64,000 bases of DNA, taken from Marsupella aquatica. Lineage: Eukaryota > Marchantiophyta. This document shows, piece by piece, positions 1 to 11,424 of this stretch. Location of the stretch: assembly GCA_973895155.1 (NCBI GenBank), contig OZ316899.1:14074001-14138000 (forward strand), read 5' to 3'. The notes under the pieces are model-generated. The model did no database searches. It saw only the letters and a list, made by a program, of their open reading frames with translations, and was not told where the DNA came from. The number at the start of each line of letters is the position of its first letter. Position 1 is the first letter of the stretch. The translations under genes and the position numbers were made by a program.

Positions 1-275
1 GCTTGTCCTAAAGCTTGTCCCAAGCTTGTCTCAAGCTTGTCTCAACACGCCGGGACCAGAACGGCCCCGACTCTAACAACCGCTCCCGGTTTGCCCCACT
101 GATGGTCTAGGGACCGAGTGCCCTTGGGACGCAGCATCCATACTACTTGGCCTTGCCTCCCCAACGCAAGCTCCCTAGGGAGGCTGAACGCGGCTTGGCT
201 GCTATTCGACAGGATTTGGCAAACGGGTGAGCTAACACCCACAAACCACGAGAACCCATGGCACCCCCAGACCCA
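1..275 (+). repeat. Fragment of B-family LTR-associated repeat
   Basis: This stretch is a near copy, in opposite orientation, of 58190-58451. Shared landmarks are the repeated GCTTGTCC word at the very start, the GGGACCAGAACGGCCCCGAC block near 52, the GCCCCACTGATGGTCTAGGG block near 94 and the ATGGCACCCCC block near 258-268, where similarity stops. The left part runs off the window. At 58.2-58.9 kb the same sequence continues from the tail of a minus-strand family B copy, so this is probably the right remnant of another family B element. No coding sequence is seen in it. Confidence 0.8.
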
Positions 276-565
276 TCTGAGCTCAGGAGGGTGAGCCCTC
301 CTCAAGAGCTTTCCAACGCACCCAAGAAGTCCTCCAATGGATTTCCCGTTGGGAAGATATCGCCATTTCCGTTTGGCGGTTTCCCTTAGTGTCACGACTT
401 CGGCACGGACCCCCGATCGGCCCAACCTGGATCGGGCCACAACTTGTGCCCCAAGCGTCCATTGCCAATGGCGTCAACTCCATTGGCCTTGGGCCCAAGC
501 GGAGCTCACTCCCAAGCCCTCAGAACTCAAAGCCCATCCGACGGTCCGGACGGCCATCCTTGAGC
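276..565. other. Unassigned, no gene seen
   Basis: GC-rich sequence between the repeat at the left edge and the tandem duplication. Several open frames overlap on both strands, but none has a recognisable domain, and all are short and mutually shadowing. Nothing supportable is seen. Confidence 0.5.
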
Positions 566-1045
566 CCGGCCCATTTGCCCTTGACCCGACCAGCCATAGG
601 CTAGTCCAAGTCCTTTGTGTGTGTCCCCAGCTTGGCCCCTCGCCTCGCTAGTGCCATGTCTCATTGCCCACAAGTCTCCCCGTGCTAAGTCCTCCCCAGA
701 TGGCCTATCCAGGCCTGGACCATAAGGGAGCTCGGCGTTGGAGTCAGCGACGTCGGAGTCAGCAACGTCGGAGTCAGCAACGCTGGAGCTAAGTGTTAAG
801 GTAGTCGAGTTCCGCAACTCCGGCCCATTTCCCCTTGACCCAACCAGCCATAGGCTAGTCCAAGTCCTTAGTTTGTGTCCCCAACTTGGCCCCTTGCCTC
901 GCCAGTGCCAGTCTCATTGCCCACAAGTTTCCCCATGCTAAGTCCTCCCCGGATGGCCTATCCGGGCCTGGACCATAAGGGAGCTAGGTGTCGAAGTCAG
1001 CGACGCCGGAGCTAAGTGTTAAGGTAGTCGAGTTCCGCGACTTCA
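566..1045. repeat. Two-unit tandem duplication (about 255 and 225 bp)
   Basis: Unit 1 begins near 568 (CGGCCCATTTGCCCTTGACC) and unit 2 near 823 (CGGCCCATTTCCCCTTGACC). Both run through GGCTAGTCCAAGTCCTT, CTCATTGCCCACAAGT, GGCCTGGACCATAAGGGAGC and GCTAAGTGTTAAGGTAGTCG. Unit 2 is about 30 bp shorter because it holds one copy of an internal 15-bp repeat where unit 1 holds three. The units differ at scattered positions, so the duplication is not brand new. No gene is supported here. Confidence 0.9.
738..786. repeat. 15-bp microrepeat (GGAGTCAGCRACGTC), three copies
   Basis: Three head-to-tail copies of a 15-bp unit lie inside unit 1 of the duplication; unit 2 has a single related copy near 987-1010. 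A multiple of three keeps any frame open through it, so the apparent S-A-T repeat peptide is a by-product and not evidence of a gene. Confidence 0.85.
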
Positions 1046-2607
1046 TACATGTTTCATGAAGCTGGCGCTCACAATTCATGGAAGGGCCACACAAAATTGT
1101 TTTGAATGACAAAGTCCATAGTTGCACAGCACAGGAATCCATACCATTCAGAGAAAATGGGTTGAAGACTTCATTTAATGCCGCGTCCTCCAGTATCATT
1201 GCACAGCAAAAGCACAAATTCTTACCAAATGTCAAAACTTGGACTGTACCATTCCATTCAAAACTGGAACCATCCTAAACTCCATCCTGACAGAAGCCTT
1301 GTTTAGGGTAGTCCCACTATCTCTGCACCCCGGACTTGAAGACGTCAAATATTTCCGACACCTCGACAAAAGCGTGATTACAAACTGATATCTGACATTG
1401 CCGCCTAAATCCTGCTCATCGCAGCAGCGAGGGAAGACCTCCACTATATTGAGTTGGACTTCTCTGTGTCCACAAAACAGAGCAATGCCTTTGCCCTAAG
1501 AGCTTATCCCAATCCCTCCTTCATTCTGCATAGATCACAGGCCAGAAACCCTCCCGAGTTGTGACCCTGCTACAAGCAGAGTTTGCAGATGCAGATGTGA
1601 TAACCGAGTCGCCTGAGTTGCAGCTAATTGCCAACTTCAATCAGACTCGATCGGTCTTGTTTGAAGACTTTTGTTGAGGTTGGAACTTTTGTAGACTTTC
1701 CAAGGAACGAAAGCAAACAAACCAAAGTAGTGCCGTTTGCAAACTTGTGGCAACCGTCACATTCCCAACCAATGGAGAGTGCGAGTAATAATCTTAGTAC
1801 AGTCAATCATGTCACTGACATATCCAATACACAGAACTGAACCAAGCAAGAACATGCTAGGTAATTGCTTGCATCGTTTAATAGGAAATTAATTGCTTTG
1901 CATCATTTGATAGGGAAATTAAATTCGCACCAAAGTTTACAAATATCAGTCAACACAACACATCAAGTGCCAAAATTTACAAACATCTTTACAAAATTGG
2001 GAGTAACATCCTCCTTACACTCTACCAAAAATGCTACATGTGTCCCATGACAAAGTGCTCTTGTCACTACAGCTGCGAAGGAATACCGTATGCCCAAAAA
2101 TAACTCATCAGTCACAAAATCTTGTGTGATGTACGAGCCACCACACTCAATGGGGGTCGCGGGTTCCGCATGACTGATTCTCACTAATGACAATTGATCA
2201 CGTGCAGTGTGAAGCATTTATAGGAGTAGCTTTTCCGAAGGCAAGGCAAGGAATACTTTGAACCCAGGTGCAATGTCCACAGGAAGCAATCAATGCCCAC
2301 CTCAGGTGTGTCATCTCAATGCCTTCAACGCGAGGGCATGTTGCACGACACTCGCAAGCAGTGCATTACCTGTCATCACAATGCTGTTGGTAGAAGCAGA
2401 TGTTGTACTTGCTACATGAGGTGTCTGTCATGCCTCCCCTACAAGTAGCTGAGAATGGACGGTAGGGCAGACAGACCTAACATCAATAGTACCTCAGACA
2501 GACAGATAGCAGTGGGGGCCGGGGAGAAAGTGGAGTGGAGGCGTCGAACTGGATGACCGTTGAGGCCGGCCTTGTTATAGCCTAAACACCCCCTCTTGAC
2601 TAAGTGA
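1046..2607. other. Unassigned intergenic sequence
   Basis: About 1.5 kb without a recognisable gene. Small overlapping open frames exist on both strands but none carries a motif I know. A short imperfect direct repeat of about 30 bp (ATTGCTTGCATCRTTTRATAGG-like) occurs twice at 1863-1923. The stretch may belong to the retroelement whose pol remnant follows on the right, but nothing shows that directly. Confidence 0.4.
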
Positions 2608-2616
2608 GTGAAGCAA

Positions 2617-3087
2617 ATGGTCTACTTTGATTCGGCTTTCAAGGCAAACACAACATCAAATTTGTCCGAAGGTTTGAAGTGGGAGATGTCAATTCGAGAA
2701 GCGTTGTTGATGCTGGCAAGTGGATTCGTGAAAGTGTTGGTGCAATTGCTCCGTGCACTGTTTGTTGGTTGCAGTAAGTTTGCGCAATGGATCCGGGAGC
2801 AAGGTGCCGAGCTGAAGGAGAATAGACCAAAAAAGGTAGAGATCCGGGGAGAGGAGGTTGCTGCTGAGGTGGGGTCACCACAATTGTTGCATCCGGTGAT
2901 GTCATCGATGAGCGATGTACTGCAACTGTCATCGAAGAGCGATGTAGTGCAGCGGCCAAGTGCCCTTCAAGCAAACATGGAAGCGCTGATGAAGCAATGG
3001 CGATTTGGCAAAGCAATGGAGGAGCCTGGAATGTCCCATCGTCAATTTTATGCAGTTGCAGTGGGAAGAGGCCAGGAATTTACATGA
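2617..3087 (+). CDS. Hypothetical ORF, unrecognised
   Basis: An open frame of about 157 residues from the first ATG at 2617. No domain is recognised. The N-terminal half has a hydrophobic stretch (LLMLASGFVKVLVQLLRALF) that could be a membrane or amphipathic helix; the rest is polar. A 27-bp tandem duplication lies inside at 2901-2954, adding nine residues in frame. The ORF ends shortly before the minus-strand copia remnant. It may be a chance frame or a retroelement-associated ORF. There is no splice or promoter evidence, so confidence is low. Confidence 0.2.
   Translation: MVYFDSAFKANTTSNLSEGLKWEMSIREALLMLASGFVKVLVQLLRALFVGCSKFAQWIREQGAELKENRPKKVEIRGEEVAAEVGSPQLLHPVMSSMSDVLQLSSKSDVVQRPSALQANMEALMKQWRFGKAMEEPGMSHRQFYAVAVGRGQEFT
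2901..2954. repeat. 27-bp direct tandem repeat, two units
   Basis: GTCATCGATGAGCGATGTAC... at 2901-2927 is repeated at 2928-2954 with a few mismatches. The unit length is a multiple of three and the frame stays open across it. Confidence 0.85.
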
Positions 3088-3214
3088 CTTTGACAGAGGC
3101 GAACAATGAAGTGAGCGGATATCCAGGGAATTGCCATCAGAGTTGGCAGAGGCAGAGTTCTTCCTGATGAGGAAAGGTGTAATGCTTAAGGAGGACTGAA
3201 CTAGGTTTTAGTAG

Positions 3215-4870
3215 CTATGGAGTTTTTTAAGCCCCATGCATGATCGGTGTTTTTCAAATTATCATCTAGAGGCTCAGTAAGGATATCGGCAGGGTTTTTT
3301 GTTTGTATTGATGTGTAGGGCAATGATGTTTCCCCCTCTTACTCCCTAATAAAGTGGTGTTTGGTTACCGTCGAAGTGGTGATTGGCCAATTTGATTGAA
3401 CCCTGGTTAGACAATGAAGATGAATGTCGGGCAGTTGTTGGGGTGCACGCGTGTTGCTAAATCCGAGTGAATAGGTGACTGAGTGGCTGTAGAACCAATC
3501 TCAGCAAGAAGTTGCCAGATGTGAACTGCTTCTTTGGCAAATTTGACGGATGTGAAGTGCTTCTTTGGCGGTCTCCGAGAGTGCTTTGTACTCAGGTTCA
3601 GTAGTACTATCGGAAACAGTTGATTGTAATTTACTAGACCAGTATAGAATATAGGGCCATTCGCCAGTCGGAGGAGATTGGCACCCCAAAAGCGTTGAGT
3701 TTCAGTGCACCCAAGGAAGCCTGCATCGGTAAGTCCTTGAAGGGAGGTTGTTGAAAGAGCAAAGAAATGAGATGCCATGGTCGGAAGTTTGCATGTAGAT
3801 ACCGTAGAATATGTTGAACCGAATCCCAGTGAGTTTCTGAGGAGAGCTCATGTACCGTACCCAATGATGGGTACTGCGTAAGACATGTCTGGTCTAGTGT
3901 GAGTGAGGAAGATATATATAAGCTTGCCAACTGCGTGACAATGATTATGTAGTCGTATCAAAAGGAGCAGTGCGTGTTTCTGTAGTCAAGGCATGTCATT
4001 CTTGTAGTGGATTTTTCAAGTGAGTCTCTGGATCACTACCAGCAATCAATCAGAAGGTCATCAACATATAACATAAGAATGATAAGGTCACCATTTGAGT
4101 GAAAGAAATATAGGTGCATATAGATCTCGTCAGTTAGTGTCCCATTGAGGGCGGCGGTTACGACATCCATGTGATGTAAATCCCATCCATTTGATACAGT
4201 AAGGGCGATGACTGCACGTAAGGTTGGCCACATAAAGCATGGGCGAAAGTCTCATTATAGTCGATGCCAATTTTTTGTTGAAATCCGCGTGCAATGAGGC
4301 GAGCTTCCACACGGGAGTCAGGCTTAGCCTGAAATATCCATTTTGCAGTGAGAGCTCCTCGTCTTGCGGGAAGGTACACAAGTTCCCAAGTTCCCATGTA
4401 TAGTAGTACAAAATGATTTCATTTCAGCCTGCATGGCTTCTTTCCATCCTGGGTCCTTGAAGGCCATCTCGACTAAGAGATTTGTGTAATCAGGGTTTAC
4501 TAGGAGTTTCGATTAGATTGGTACTCATCTCATAATTGTGCGGTGCCATGATGGAGCCCGACTAGGTCGAAGCGAATGCATGGGAGCTTGGGCTGGTTCT
4601 ACATGAAGGCGATTGTAATCAGGAATTTATTCGATTGAAGGGCCTGTCTCGATGATTGTCCTGCCTTGTCCGTCTCTGCGTTGTCCCGCTCTGCGTCGTG
4701 AGCAGGACCACCCCCCTCTAGCGCGGCGTTTAGGGTGAGAGATTTGTTGCAGAGGTAGTCGTCTATGAGAAGGGATGAAAACAGGTCGATGGCAGCTGAG
4801 TGGTCGGTTTTTGGAGTGTCGATGGTGCTCTCATCAAATGTGACGCCATTCATTCGGAGGAGAGAAAAGA
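3215..4870 (-). pseudogene. Ty1/copia pol remnant (RT and RNase H)
   Basis: Reading right to left, the pieces follow copia pol order: a linker near 4860-4600 (VTFDESTIDTPK), the WKEAMQAEMKSF block near 4450, TWELVYLPARRGALTAKW and LIARGFQQKIGIDYNETFA (4400-4240), MDVVTAALNG-TDEIYM, the catalytic LMLYVDDLL (about 4050), DLTYAVHELSS-like and ILRYLHAN (about 3860-3790), then RNase H pieces (DAGFLG, WSSKLQSTVSDSTTEPEY, HIRQIC) and the C-terminal KHHFIRE and TKNPADILTEPL near 3350-3260. These domains copy element RNA into DNA. The frame changes repeatedly. The stretch between the MDVVTAALNG block and YVDD is much too short for an intact RT, so an internal deletion is clear. Gag, protease and LTRs were not located nearby. 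It is a dead copy. Confidence 0.92.
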
Positions 4871-5100
4871 TGGTGAGATGAGAAAAAGATATCAATATGA
4901 GGAAAAAATGTTGAGGGTGAAGAAAGATGTTGTGGTGAGATAAAGATGACCAGGTGAGAAAAATATGGCAAAATGAGACAAATATAATATATATGTTGAG
5001 GTGAGAAAAGATCTCAAGGTGAGTAAAATATGTCAAGATGAGCAAAGATCTTGAGGTGAGAAGATCTTAATATGAAGAAAAGATGTCAAGATGAGAAAAT
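4866..5100. repeat. Degenerate minisatellite, unit about 18-20 bp
   Basis: A run of imperfect units resembling AGATGTTGAGGTGAGAAA fills this stretch (examples: AAGATGTTGTGGTGAG, GATCTCAAGGTGAGTAAA, GATCTTGAGGTGAGAAGATC). It directly abuts the copia remnant linker and creates a hydrophobic open frame on the minus strand that is an artefact of the repeat. Confidence 0.75.
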
Positions 5101-6456
5101 ATTTTATCTGTATTTTATTTATATTTGAAATTATTTCAAAAAAATTAGAATTTTTAATTTATTAATAAAAAAATTCAATTGTGACAGGTATGGGAAGGTT
5201 AAAGGGTAGCTTGTGCAGGAACTTATTTTTAGAAGGGATGTATGGATAGATCTTAAAGTGTGGAAAAAATTATGTTTTAATAAACATTCAAAATTGATTG
5301 TCACTTTTTTTAGTTTATAAAGGGTCCGTATCATGATTATAGTGGTACATGGTAAAGGGAGGTCTCCTTCATACTCTTGCATTGCTAGAGACCCTCCTTA
5401 TTTTCTTTGTACTATTAAATTCATTTGGTGCTTGGAACATTGCTCTCCAATTTCATTCACAAAAGAAATCATTCTTTCATGTTTTTCATTTTGGGGATAT
5501 TGCAAATTTGAATGACTACTATAATAAAAACAAGTAACATTTTATTATAGATTTTGATATGGTCTTTGTAATCTAACCTATTTTTAATTATCCTATTTTA
5601 ATTAAATTACTATCATTATTATATTTTGCAATATTGTAATACTTATAATAATATATAGTATCATATATATTATGTACTTTTATATTTCATGTGTATACCT
5701 CCTTGATACTCATGCATGTACATTCACTCTCTTGTTTTGTGTGCCCCATTGGTTCTAGCATTGGCTCCCTACTTTTGTGTCTCCCATTTGATTCCCCGTT
5801 TGTTTGGAATGTATTTATTATTTTTTGGTGCACACTAAATTTAATATAACCTTTATTCCTTCTCTTTGACATTATTAATGCTTTTTGGACACTTCAAATT
5901 TGAATGACGACCACTTCATAAAAAGGCGCAACCTTGTATTATAGTTTAGGATTATAAAATCTCTACAAAAATAAGACCATGGCTTTTTATTGATTAGTAA
6001 CACATACATTTGGAAAAAAGAAAACCAAATGTTTCTCCTCTCATGAAGGTGGTCTATATTAAGGCAGTCTCTTTTGAGCATGATTATTATGACTCTACAC
6101 TTATGGGTTTTTTCCTGGTTTCCATTTGCCGTTAAAATTGATGAGAATTCTTTGTCAAGGGAAAAGATGTGTCCAAAAGTTATATGAGTCTACTTAGATT
6201 TTCTTAATAGACCCACCTACCCATTATAGCCACATGTCAACTCACCTTGAATTTCCAGTCACCTTGATATTAGAATTCTTTTATGGATGTTAGTGCCATA
6301 GTCTAGGTGTGGGTGGAAGCGCATCCGTGTCCCAAGCTATGGGAGAGTCTTTATTCTTCCTTGCACCCAGTCTCATGGACATGAATATTTAGGCCTTAAA
6401 TCCAAGGGTCATAATGAGTTCCCTCCAAAACTGCATTTTGTAAGCAGACGATAAGT
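5101..6456. other. AT-rich intergenic sequence
   Basis: Strongly AT-rich, with TATA-like runs near 5570-5680. No coding signal is recognised. It contains one copy of a dispersed repeat (5829-5950) and a weaker relative near 5488-5560. Confidence 0.5.
5829..5950. repeat. Dispersed direct repeat, copy 1
   Basis: About 120 bp similar to 6793-6916. Both contain CACACTAAAT, TTTATTCCTTCTCTTTG, CTTTTTGGACACT, GACGACCACT, CATAAAAAGGCG and TTGTATTATAGTT in the same order. A more diverged relative lies near 5488-5560. The family is unknown; it could be part of a non-autonomous element. Confidence 0.8.
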
Positions 6457-6553
6457 AAAAAAGGGCGGGATTTAGGGTTTAGGGATTTAGGGTTTAGGGT
6501 TTAGGGTTTAGGATTAAAAAAAGAAAAAAGAAAAAAAGAAAAAAGGGCGGGAT
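6457..6553. repeat. Interstitial telomere-type repeat with 15-bp flanking direct repeats
   Basis: Plant telomeric motif TTTAGGG occurs about five times with small irregularities at 6471-6513, followed by an A-rich tail interrupted by G (6514-6538). The whole is flanked by the identical 15-mer AAAAAAGGGCGGGAT at 6457-6471 and 6539-6553. Flanking direct repeats plus an A-rich tail look like an insertion with a target-site duplication. Replication slippage is the simpler alternative because the flank starts with a short A-run. Confidence 0.85.
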
Positions 6554-6792
6554 AGTATATTATAGTGAGTAGATTTGTAATCAGTATGACTCTTCTTATG
6601 ACACCGACGATCATGTGGGTACTTGATATAATGATATCTATGTCTAGGCATGGAGAGGAGTATTTCTTATGCATGGATTACTTCCTAGGGATGGATGGTA
6701 CTATGCATAGATGGTCTAGGAAGTACTTCATTATTGTGCATTGGTATTCTGCAGTACTCTTTATTTCTTACTTGGAAAACGTGTCACCCTTT

Positions 6793-6916
6793 CCCTCACA
6801 CTAAATATAATTCTATTTATGTTTATTCCTTCTCTTTGGTCCATTCATTACTTTTTGGACACTGCAAATTCAAAAGACGACCACTACATAAAAAGGCGGA
6901 ACATTGTATTATAGTT
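6793..6916. repeat. Dispersed direct repeat, copy 2
   Basis: Second copy of the roughly 120-bp repeat at 5829-5950, in the same orientation. Landmarks in order are CACACTAAAT, TTTATTCCTTCTCTTTGG, CTTTTTGGACACT, GACGACCACTACATAAAAAG and CATTGTATTATAGTT. Confidence 0.8.
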
Positions 6917-8815
6917 CTTGATGATTGATGATTCGAATTGGTTACAGGAGTTGGGTTTGCGAGTGGAGGAGTTTGTTGAGGGCAAATGAACGATTGCAGT
7001 GTGACAATTAAGTAGAGGGCTGGCGCCTGGGCGTCTTTAAGGTTTAGAATTTGGGTTGGATGATCCTTTGAAGCCTTTACAGTGTCATTTTTGCTTCATT
7101 TGTTTGGTGTTGTTCTCTTCAAGAGCGGAGGCGGGTTGAGGAGCTGGCCATAGTGGACAATCTTGTGGTAGGCATTCAAGCGGCTCTCCACCCGGCACCA
7201 GCATTGGAAGCTATGAGGCTGCACCAAAGCTTGGACAATTTAGGTGAATGATGGAAGGACGTCGTGATGAAGTGCAAGGTAGGATCAGGGTGTGCGGCTC
7301 CGGGGCCAGCAAAGATTGCTCAATCCGCTGAGTCCAGTGGTTGAAACTCATTTTGCTATGAACTCATTATTAAACCACCCCGTCGACCCTGCGCGACGCT
7401 CGCCCGAAAAGCCCGTGGCTCCCCCCACGTTATACTACTTAAGTAGGATAGGATAAGGCATCCCCAAAGGGTTGTGAGCTGGAGGGGTGTTTTGCAGCCC
7501 ATCATCCACGGGAGGGTTTGGTTTTTAAGAAACATTTGCCTCACTACTATATATGGACTTTACTGTCTTGTAAGGATGGGCCTGGCGAATTTCTGCCTAT
7601 AAATTCCATACCAACATCTTATTGCTAATCTGAGCACTGTACCCGAGTTGGATTCAGATAGAGAGATGGATATATGGTTTGCATCGATGATATATGATTT
7701 GCACGGTTGGGGTGGGGGGGGGGGCGGTGTGGAGAGCCCAATTGGGGGGTTTAGGGTGATGGGAAGGTGTGGTGCTGTTGTAACTTGGGTCGAAATTAGG
7801 ACCTTGACCTTGTGTGTTTACAACGGAACCCTAAAATGAACACATTCCCCCAATAAATGCCAAAACTTTTGCAATGGCCAAGTACAAGTTTTGAAATTGC
7901 GAATGGTCTACAAAGAAAATGCTCAAATGCTCGGCAAATAGTACTCTTTCTTGAGATGAAAAGTCGTAGCCCTATGTGAACCGTCTGACCACGACGACGA
8001 CCCTTCCACAGCGACCACATGCAACTTTTAATGTAGAAAACAACCTATTGTTGTAGGCATTTGTGATGAGATTAGCTCCGTGAGGGTTTCATTCCAGGAG
8101 CCGCGTTCCCAGGTTCCTACTAAACCCTCATGTTCAGTTCGTGCAAATTTTCACTGAACGAGTGTACTTGGCCTGTAGACTTCATCTGCCGCAGATTTGA
8201 CCTCCAAACCTTTCTCATCACGCGAGCCGGTAATTGGGCTATCATGCACAGCCCTGTTTTTGAGAAGGGCTTGATGAGATCAATTTCCCAACGTACACGC
8301 TCATATCTCGCTGGCCCTAAACTGAATGATTCCTTCTACTGTAGCTCGATCTCTTGTACACACGTGGATGAATGTCTGCGGTACGGTTGTTCAGCCCCTT
8401 GTAGTCTCTGGAAAATGTCACAAATAGGATGCAGACAGAGTTTGTGGATAACGGAGGAGGTCATTCTCCCCCCTTTTGCTTTGATCCGCTCCCTGTTTTC
8501 CCGTTTATTTTTCTCCCCTTCTTTTGGTCCTGATTTCTTCATTGCCTCAAATTTTCAAATGACCTACTGACTAAATCTCCTTTATTGTGCTTGTCTCCAA
8601 ATTTGCAAGGGGATTGATTGATGTTGAGGGCCAAAAAACAATGCCACTTAGCCAGGTGCGTGGATGGTTTGAACCGTCTGTACTATGGATCTTGGCTTGA
8701 CCCTGGCAGAGTTATTTTAGAACTCGTCGAGAAATGAGGTCAGTTCCGGCTTACCGTTTTTTTCTCAAGACAGGGTGCGCTACCTTTGACATTCCGGAAG
8801 AAGCCCCGCCCACTT
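6917..8815. other. Unassigned intergenic sequence
   Basis: No recognisable gene. Short open frames exist, for example 8130-8570 on the plus strand, but without domain, splice or codon evidence. A G-run with one interruption lies near 7706-7725. Nothing else is supported. Confidence 0.4.
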
Positions 8816-9470
8816 TCATCCGGCCAAGATATAGGTCACGCCTATTGTGACGAGGCTTGATTCGAAGGAGATGTGAACAAAGCTAAGATACTCTGGAGGT
8901 ATTGATGACAAAGATGAATATGGAACCAGCAAAGGCGGTTGTTGGAGTGTAGTAGAAGAAGAACATTCAGAAGCAGTGCCATGGCGTTTAGGGTAGAGGA
9001 TACCGCCGACGACCTGAGAAGTACAAATTTGGAGATTGATTGACCTACCTGGAGACTCAGAAGACAATAGCTCTGAAGCAGTTTGTATCAGAGACGTTTT
9101 CATACGGTTGAGGGGCAGGCATTTAGGGTACCCCTCAAAACCGAAGGTGGATGATCCAGTTGCCTTCAGACTCACGGGAAGGTGGTTCGGAAGTGGGAAC
9201 GAAAACCTTTAATTTTACATCAGTGGGAGGAAATGGAGACCAAACTGCCCCGAAACAGTATGTACAGAGAGAGTAACTTTCACCGAGCAACCTCTTCCCT
9301 TGTCTAGGTTGTTGAGTGACTGGAGGTATGAGCTGAACATGGCAAAAACTTCGGCCCGCATCATAGCAGCATAAGCCCAGGAGTGTAAGAGGACAAACAA
9401 TGAGGGAGTTGGAATCAGAAGGGAGGCTGGTACAGGAAATTACTTGTCCGGGTAAGGTAGGATGGAGCAA
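8816..9470 (-). other. Possible degraded minus-strand ORF pair, unrecognised
   Basis: Two overlapping minus-strand frames (9470-9135, about 111 residues; 9175-8816, about 119 residues) together leave some 650 bp nearly open with one frame change near 9150. I recognise no motif. It could be an exon pair or pseudogene of an unknown gene, or chance. A TTTAGGGTTTAGGG motif lies just upstream at about 9500-9515. Confidence 0.2.
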
Positions 9471-10335
9471 AGGAAGAGGTACAGATGTTGGAAAAAAGTT
9501 TTAGGGTTTAGGGTGCAAAACTTTCAAAATTGCAAGGGAGAAACAGAGGGGTTTGAGAGAGGAGAGGCAATGGGCGTTATGTAATTATAGCATCAAAGGA
9601 TGTACACGGTATGGTCAATGAAGACGACCCGAGTAGGAGAAGAAGTAGCTAGGGAGCTCAGTGTTGGAATGCAAAATGAAAATGAAGATTGAATTGCGAC
9701 GAATGCGCATTTTAGGCGAGGGGAAAAAACAGATTTGTGTCTAGCTAGGCTACATATTCCAAACGTTATCCCACAAAGAACATGGTATGTCGACCCAACC
9801 CCGAAACCCTATGAGAAAATGCAGCAGTGCAATAATGTGGGATGTGAGCGGACTACGCCGTGACTAGGGTAGATTATATACACTACGCCCGTGAGTGGGT
9901 TTAGGGTATACACACATGTTGCTATAGAGGACCGGTCCCAATTTTAGACTTGCCTGTTCATGGTATGCATCTGGGTATACTCAGGTTTTTCCGGTTTTGG
10001 TGACAGGTTGGATGTGTTGAACGTACCGCCGGACGCTTGAAGGCACTTGTGTCACGCGATTGACATGGGTCTTAACACCAAAAACGTCACTATGGGTGCC
10101 AAAACCATCTCCTTGTACCTGAGGATCACGAAGGGATGTTGTGAAGGCCGGTAAACACCAGTTTATGCCCTTAACACCAGATTATCATAGCAAGACTCCG
10201 TCACACATCACCCAAGCTTAATCCCTAAGAACCAAGGTTGGGAATCAGATCCAGTGCTCATGATAGTTCTGGTGAGAAGGGGTCTTCATATCGGGCCCGT
10301 ACACACAGGGCCTAGCGCTATGGTGCGCATATGTC
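9471..10335. other. Unassigned intergenic sequence
   Basis: No gene recognised. It contains a short TTTAGGGTTTAGGG motif near 9502 and a single GTTTAGGG near 9898. The right part adjoins the degenerate LTR-like region. Confidence 0.4.
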
Positions 10336-10339
10336 TATA

Positions 10340-11110
10340 CGTATGCTTACTGTCATAGATATATTTCTATTCCGCCACCGGAATGTACCCATAAACCAGT
10401 GACTCCTGACTGATTCCCGGCTTAGAGACTTCTAAGCCATTGCCCCACCACTCTGCCATTCCACTCTCAGCAATCAGAGCTGTGACAGCCCTCACCCAAC
10501 CCACTTCAATGCACCCGGTACACCTCTCAGTGGCGTTGCTAGTCGCATCATACACTCAGATTGCCTCACACACACACACACACATCCATGAGAGAAATGA
10601 GGCCTGAGAGGAAAACTCAATTAGATTCAAAGATGTGCACAATAGTTCACTGAGAACACTTGATCAAAAAATAGGCCCCAAGGCTGTCTCCTCCAGATTG
10701 CGACGTGCTTGCCCCGCAAGCCCCGTGCTTGCCATGCAAGCTCAATCCTGAACCTGAGCCCGGCTCACTCCAGATTGCGACAATAGATTGGACTCGAACC
10801 AATCCCGTACTTGCCTTGCAAACTCAATCCTGAACTCAACCTCCTTCATTGCACTTCATTCTTGGGGGCACGTACAGATCTCACACCTCCATTCAGAACG
10901 TCAAGTTACGCATGCACAGTTGACTCGACTTCAAAGCTGGTACCAGGCCTAACAACGATCTATCCCAGACTGCAATGAGGCCCGGCCTCACGCTTGCCCT
11001 GCAAGCTCAGCTCTGGCCATAAATCCCTTAGTGGTCTCTACCAGACAAAGGCCGGGACTCCCCATGGATCACGTAGCCTTGCCAGACTGAACTGTAAATG
11101 CTCCTCCTGT
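10340..11110 (-). repeat. Degenerate B-family LTR-like sequence
   Basis: Aligned with the minus-strand family B copy at 58.98-59.43 kb, the same landmarks appear in order: TTCCGCC-CCGGAA-GTACC (10371-10387), CCCGGCTTA...CTTCTAAGCC (10413-10438), GCACCCGGTACAC (10509), a CA-rich stretch, CTTGCCCTGCAAGCTCAG (10995-11012) and GGCCGGGACTCCCC (11049-11063). The order matches and spacing is roughly kept, but identity is low. A GATTGCGAC...CTTGCC-TGCAA-CTCAATCCTGAAC segment is duplicated at 10690-10835, and a short (CA)n run sits at 10566-10583. No coding part was found. Confidence 0.65.
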
Positions 11111-11424
11111 TGCCCCTCAATCAGTGTCTCAGCCTTCCTAATGTGCTCACCGCAAATCACATTGACATCCTCCCCACAATTTACAATCACCAACACATCA
11201 CCTATCACCAAGGCTCTGTATCGGGGGAAAAGAACCCAGTTGTGTTGCCTACTAGAACGAGCCACAATCCAGCTTGCAAACCTGGCTAACTGTTGCTGTG
11301 AAGCGTGGCTGATTACTCCCTGAGTAATAGCACAACCAAGCTCTCCCCAACACACAGCTTCCAAGCCCAGCCTTCCTTGCATAGAGCTCCCCCGCAACCG
11401 AGAGAGGGTACTCACTGCTGCGCT

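Noticed and set aside
7365-7550. Possible tRNA-derived SINE or small RNA gene
   Set aside because: A GC-rich block with short palindromes, but no proper A/B boxes, cloverleaf or flanking duplication could be found.
8130-8570. 146-residue plus-strand ORF
   Set aside because: No motif, no splice or repeat support; cysteine-rich composition looks like chance.
10566-10583. (CA)n microsatellite as a separate element
   Set aside because: Short and within the CA-rich part of the LTR-like relic; noted there only.
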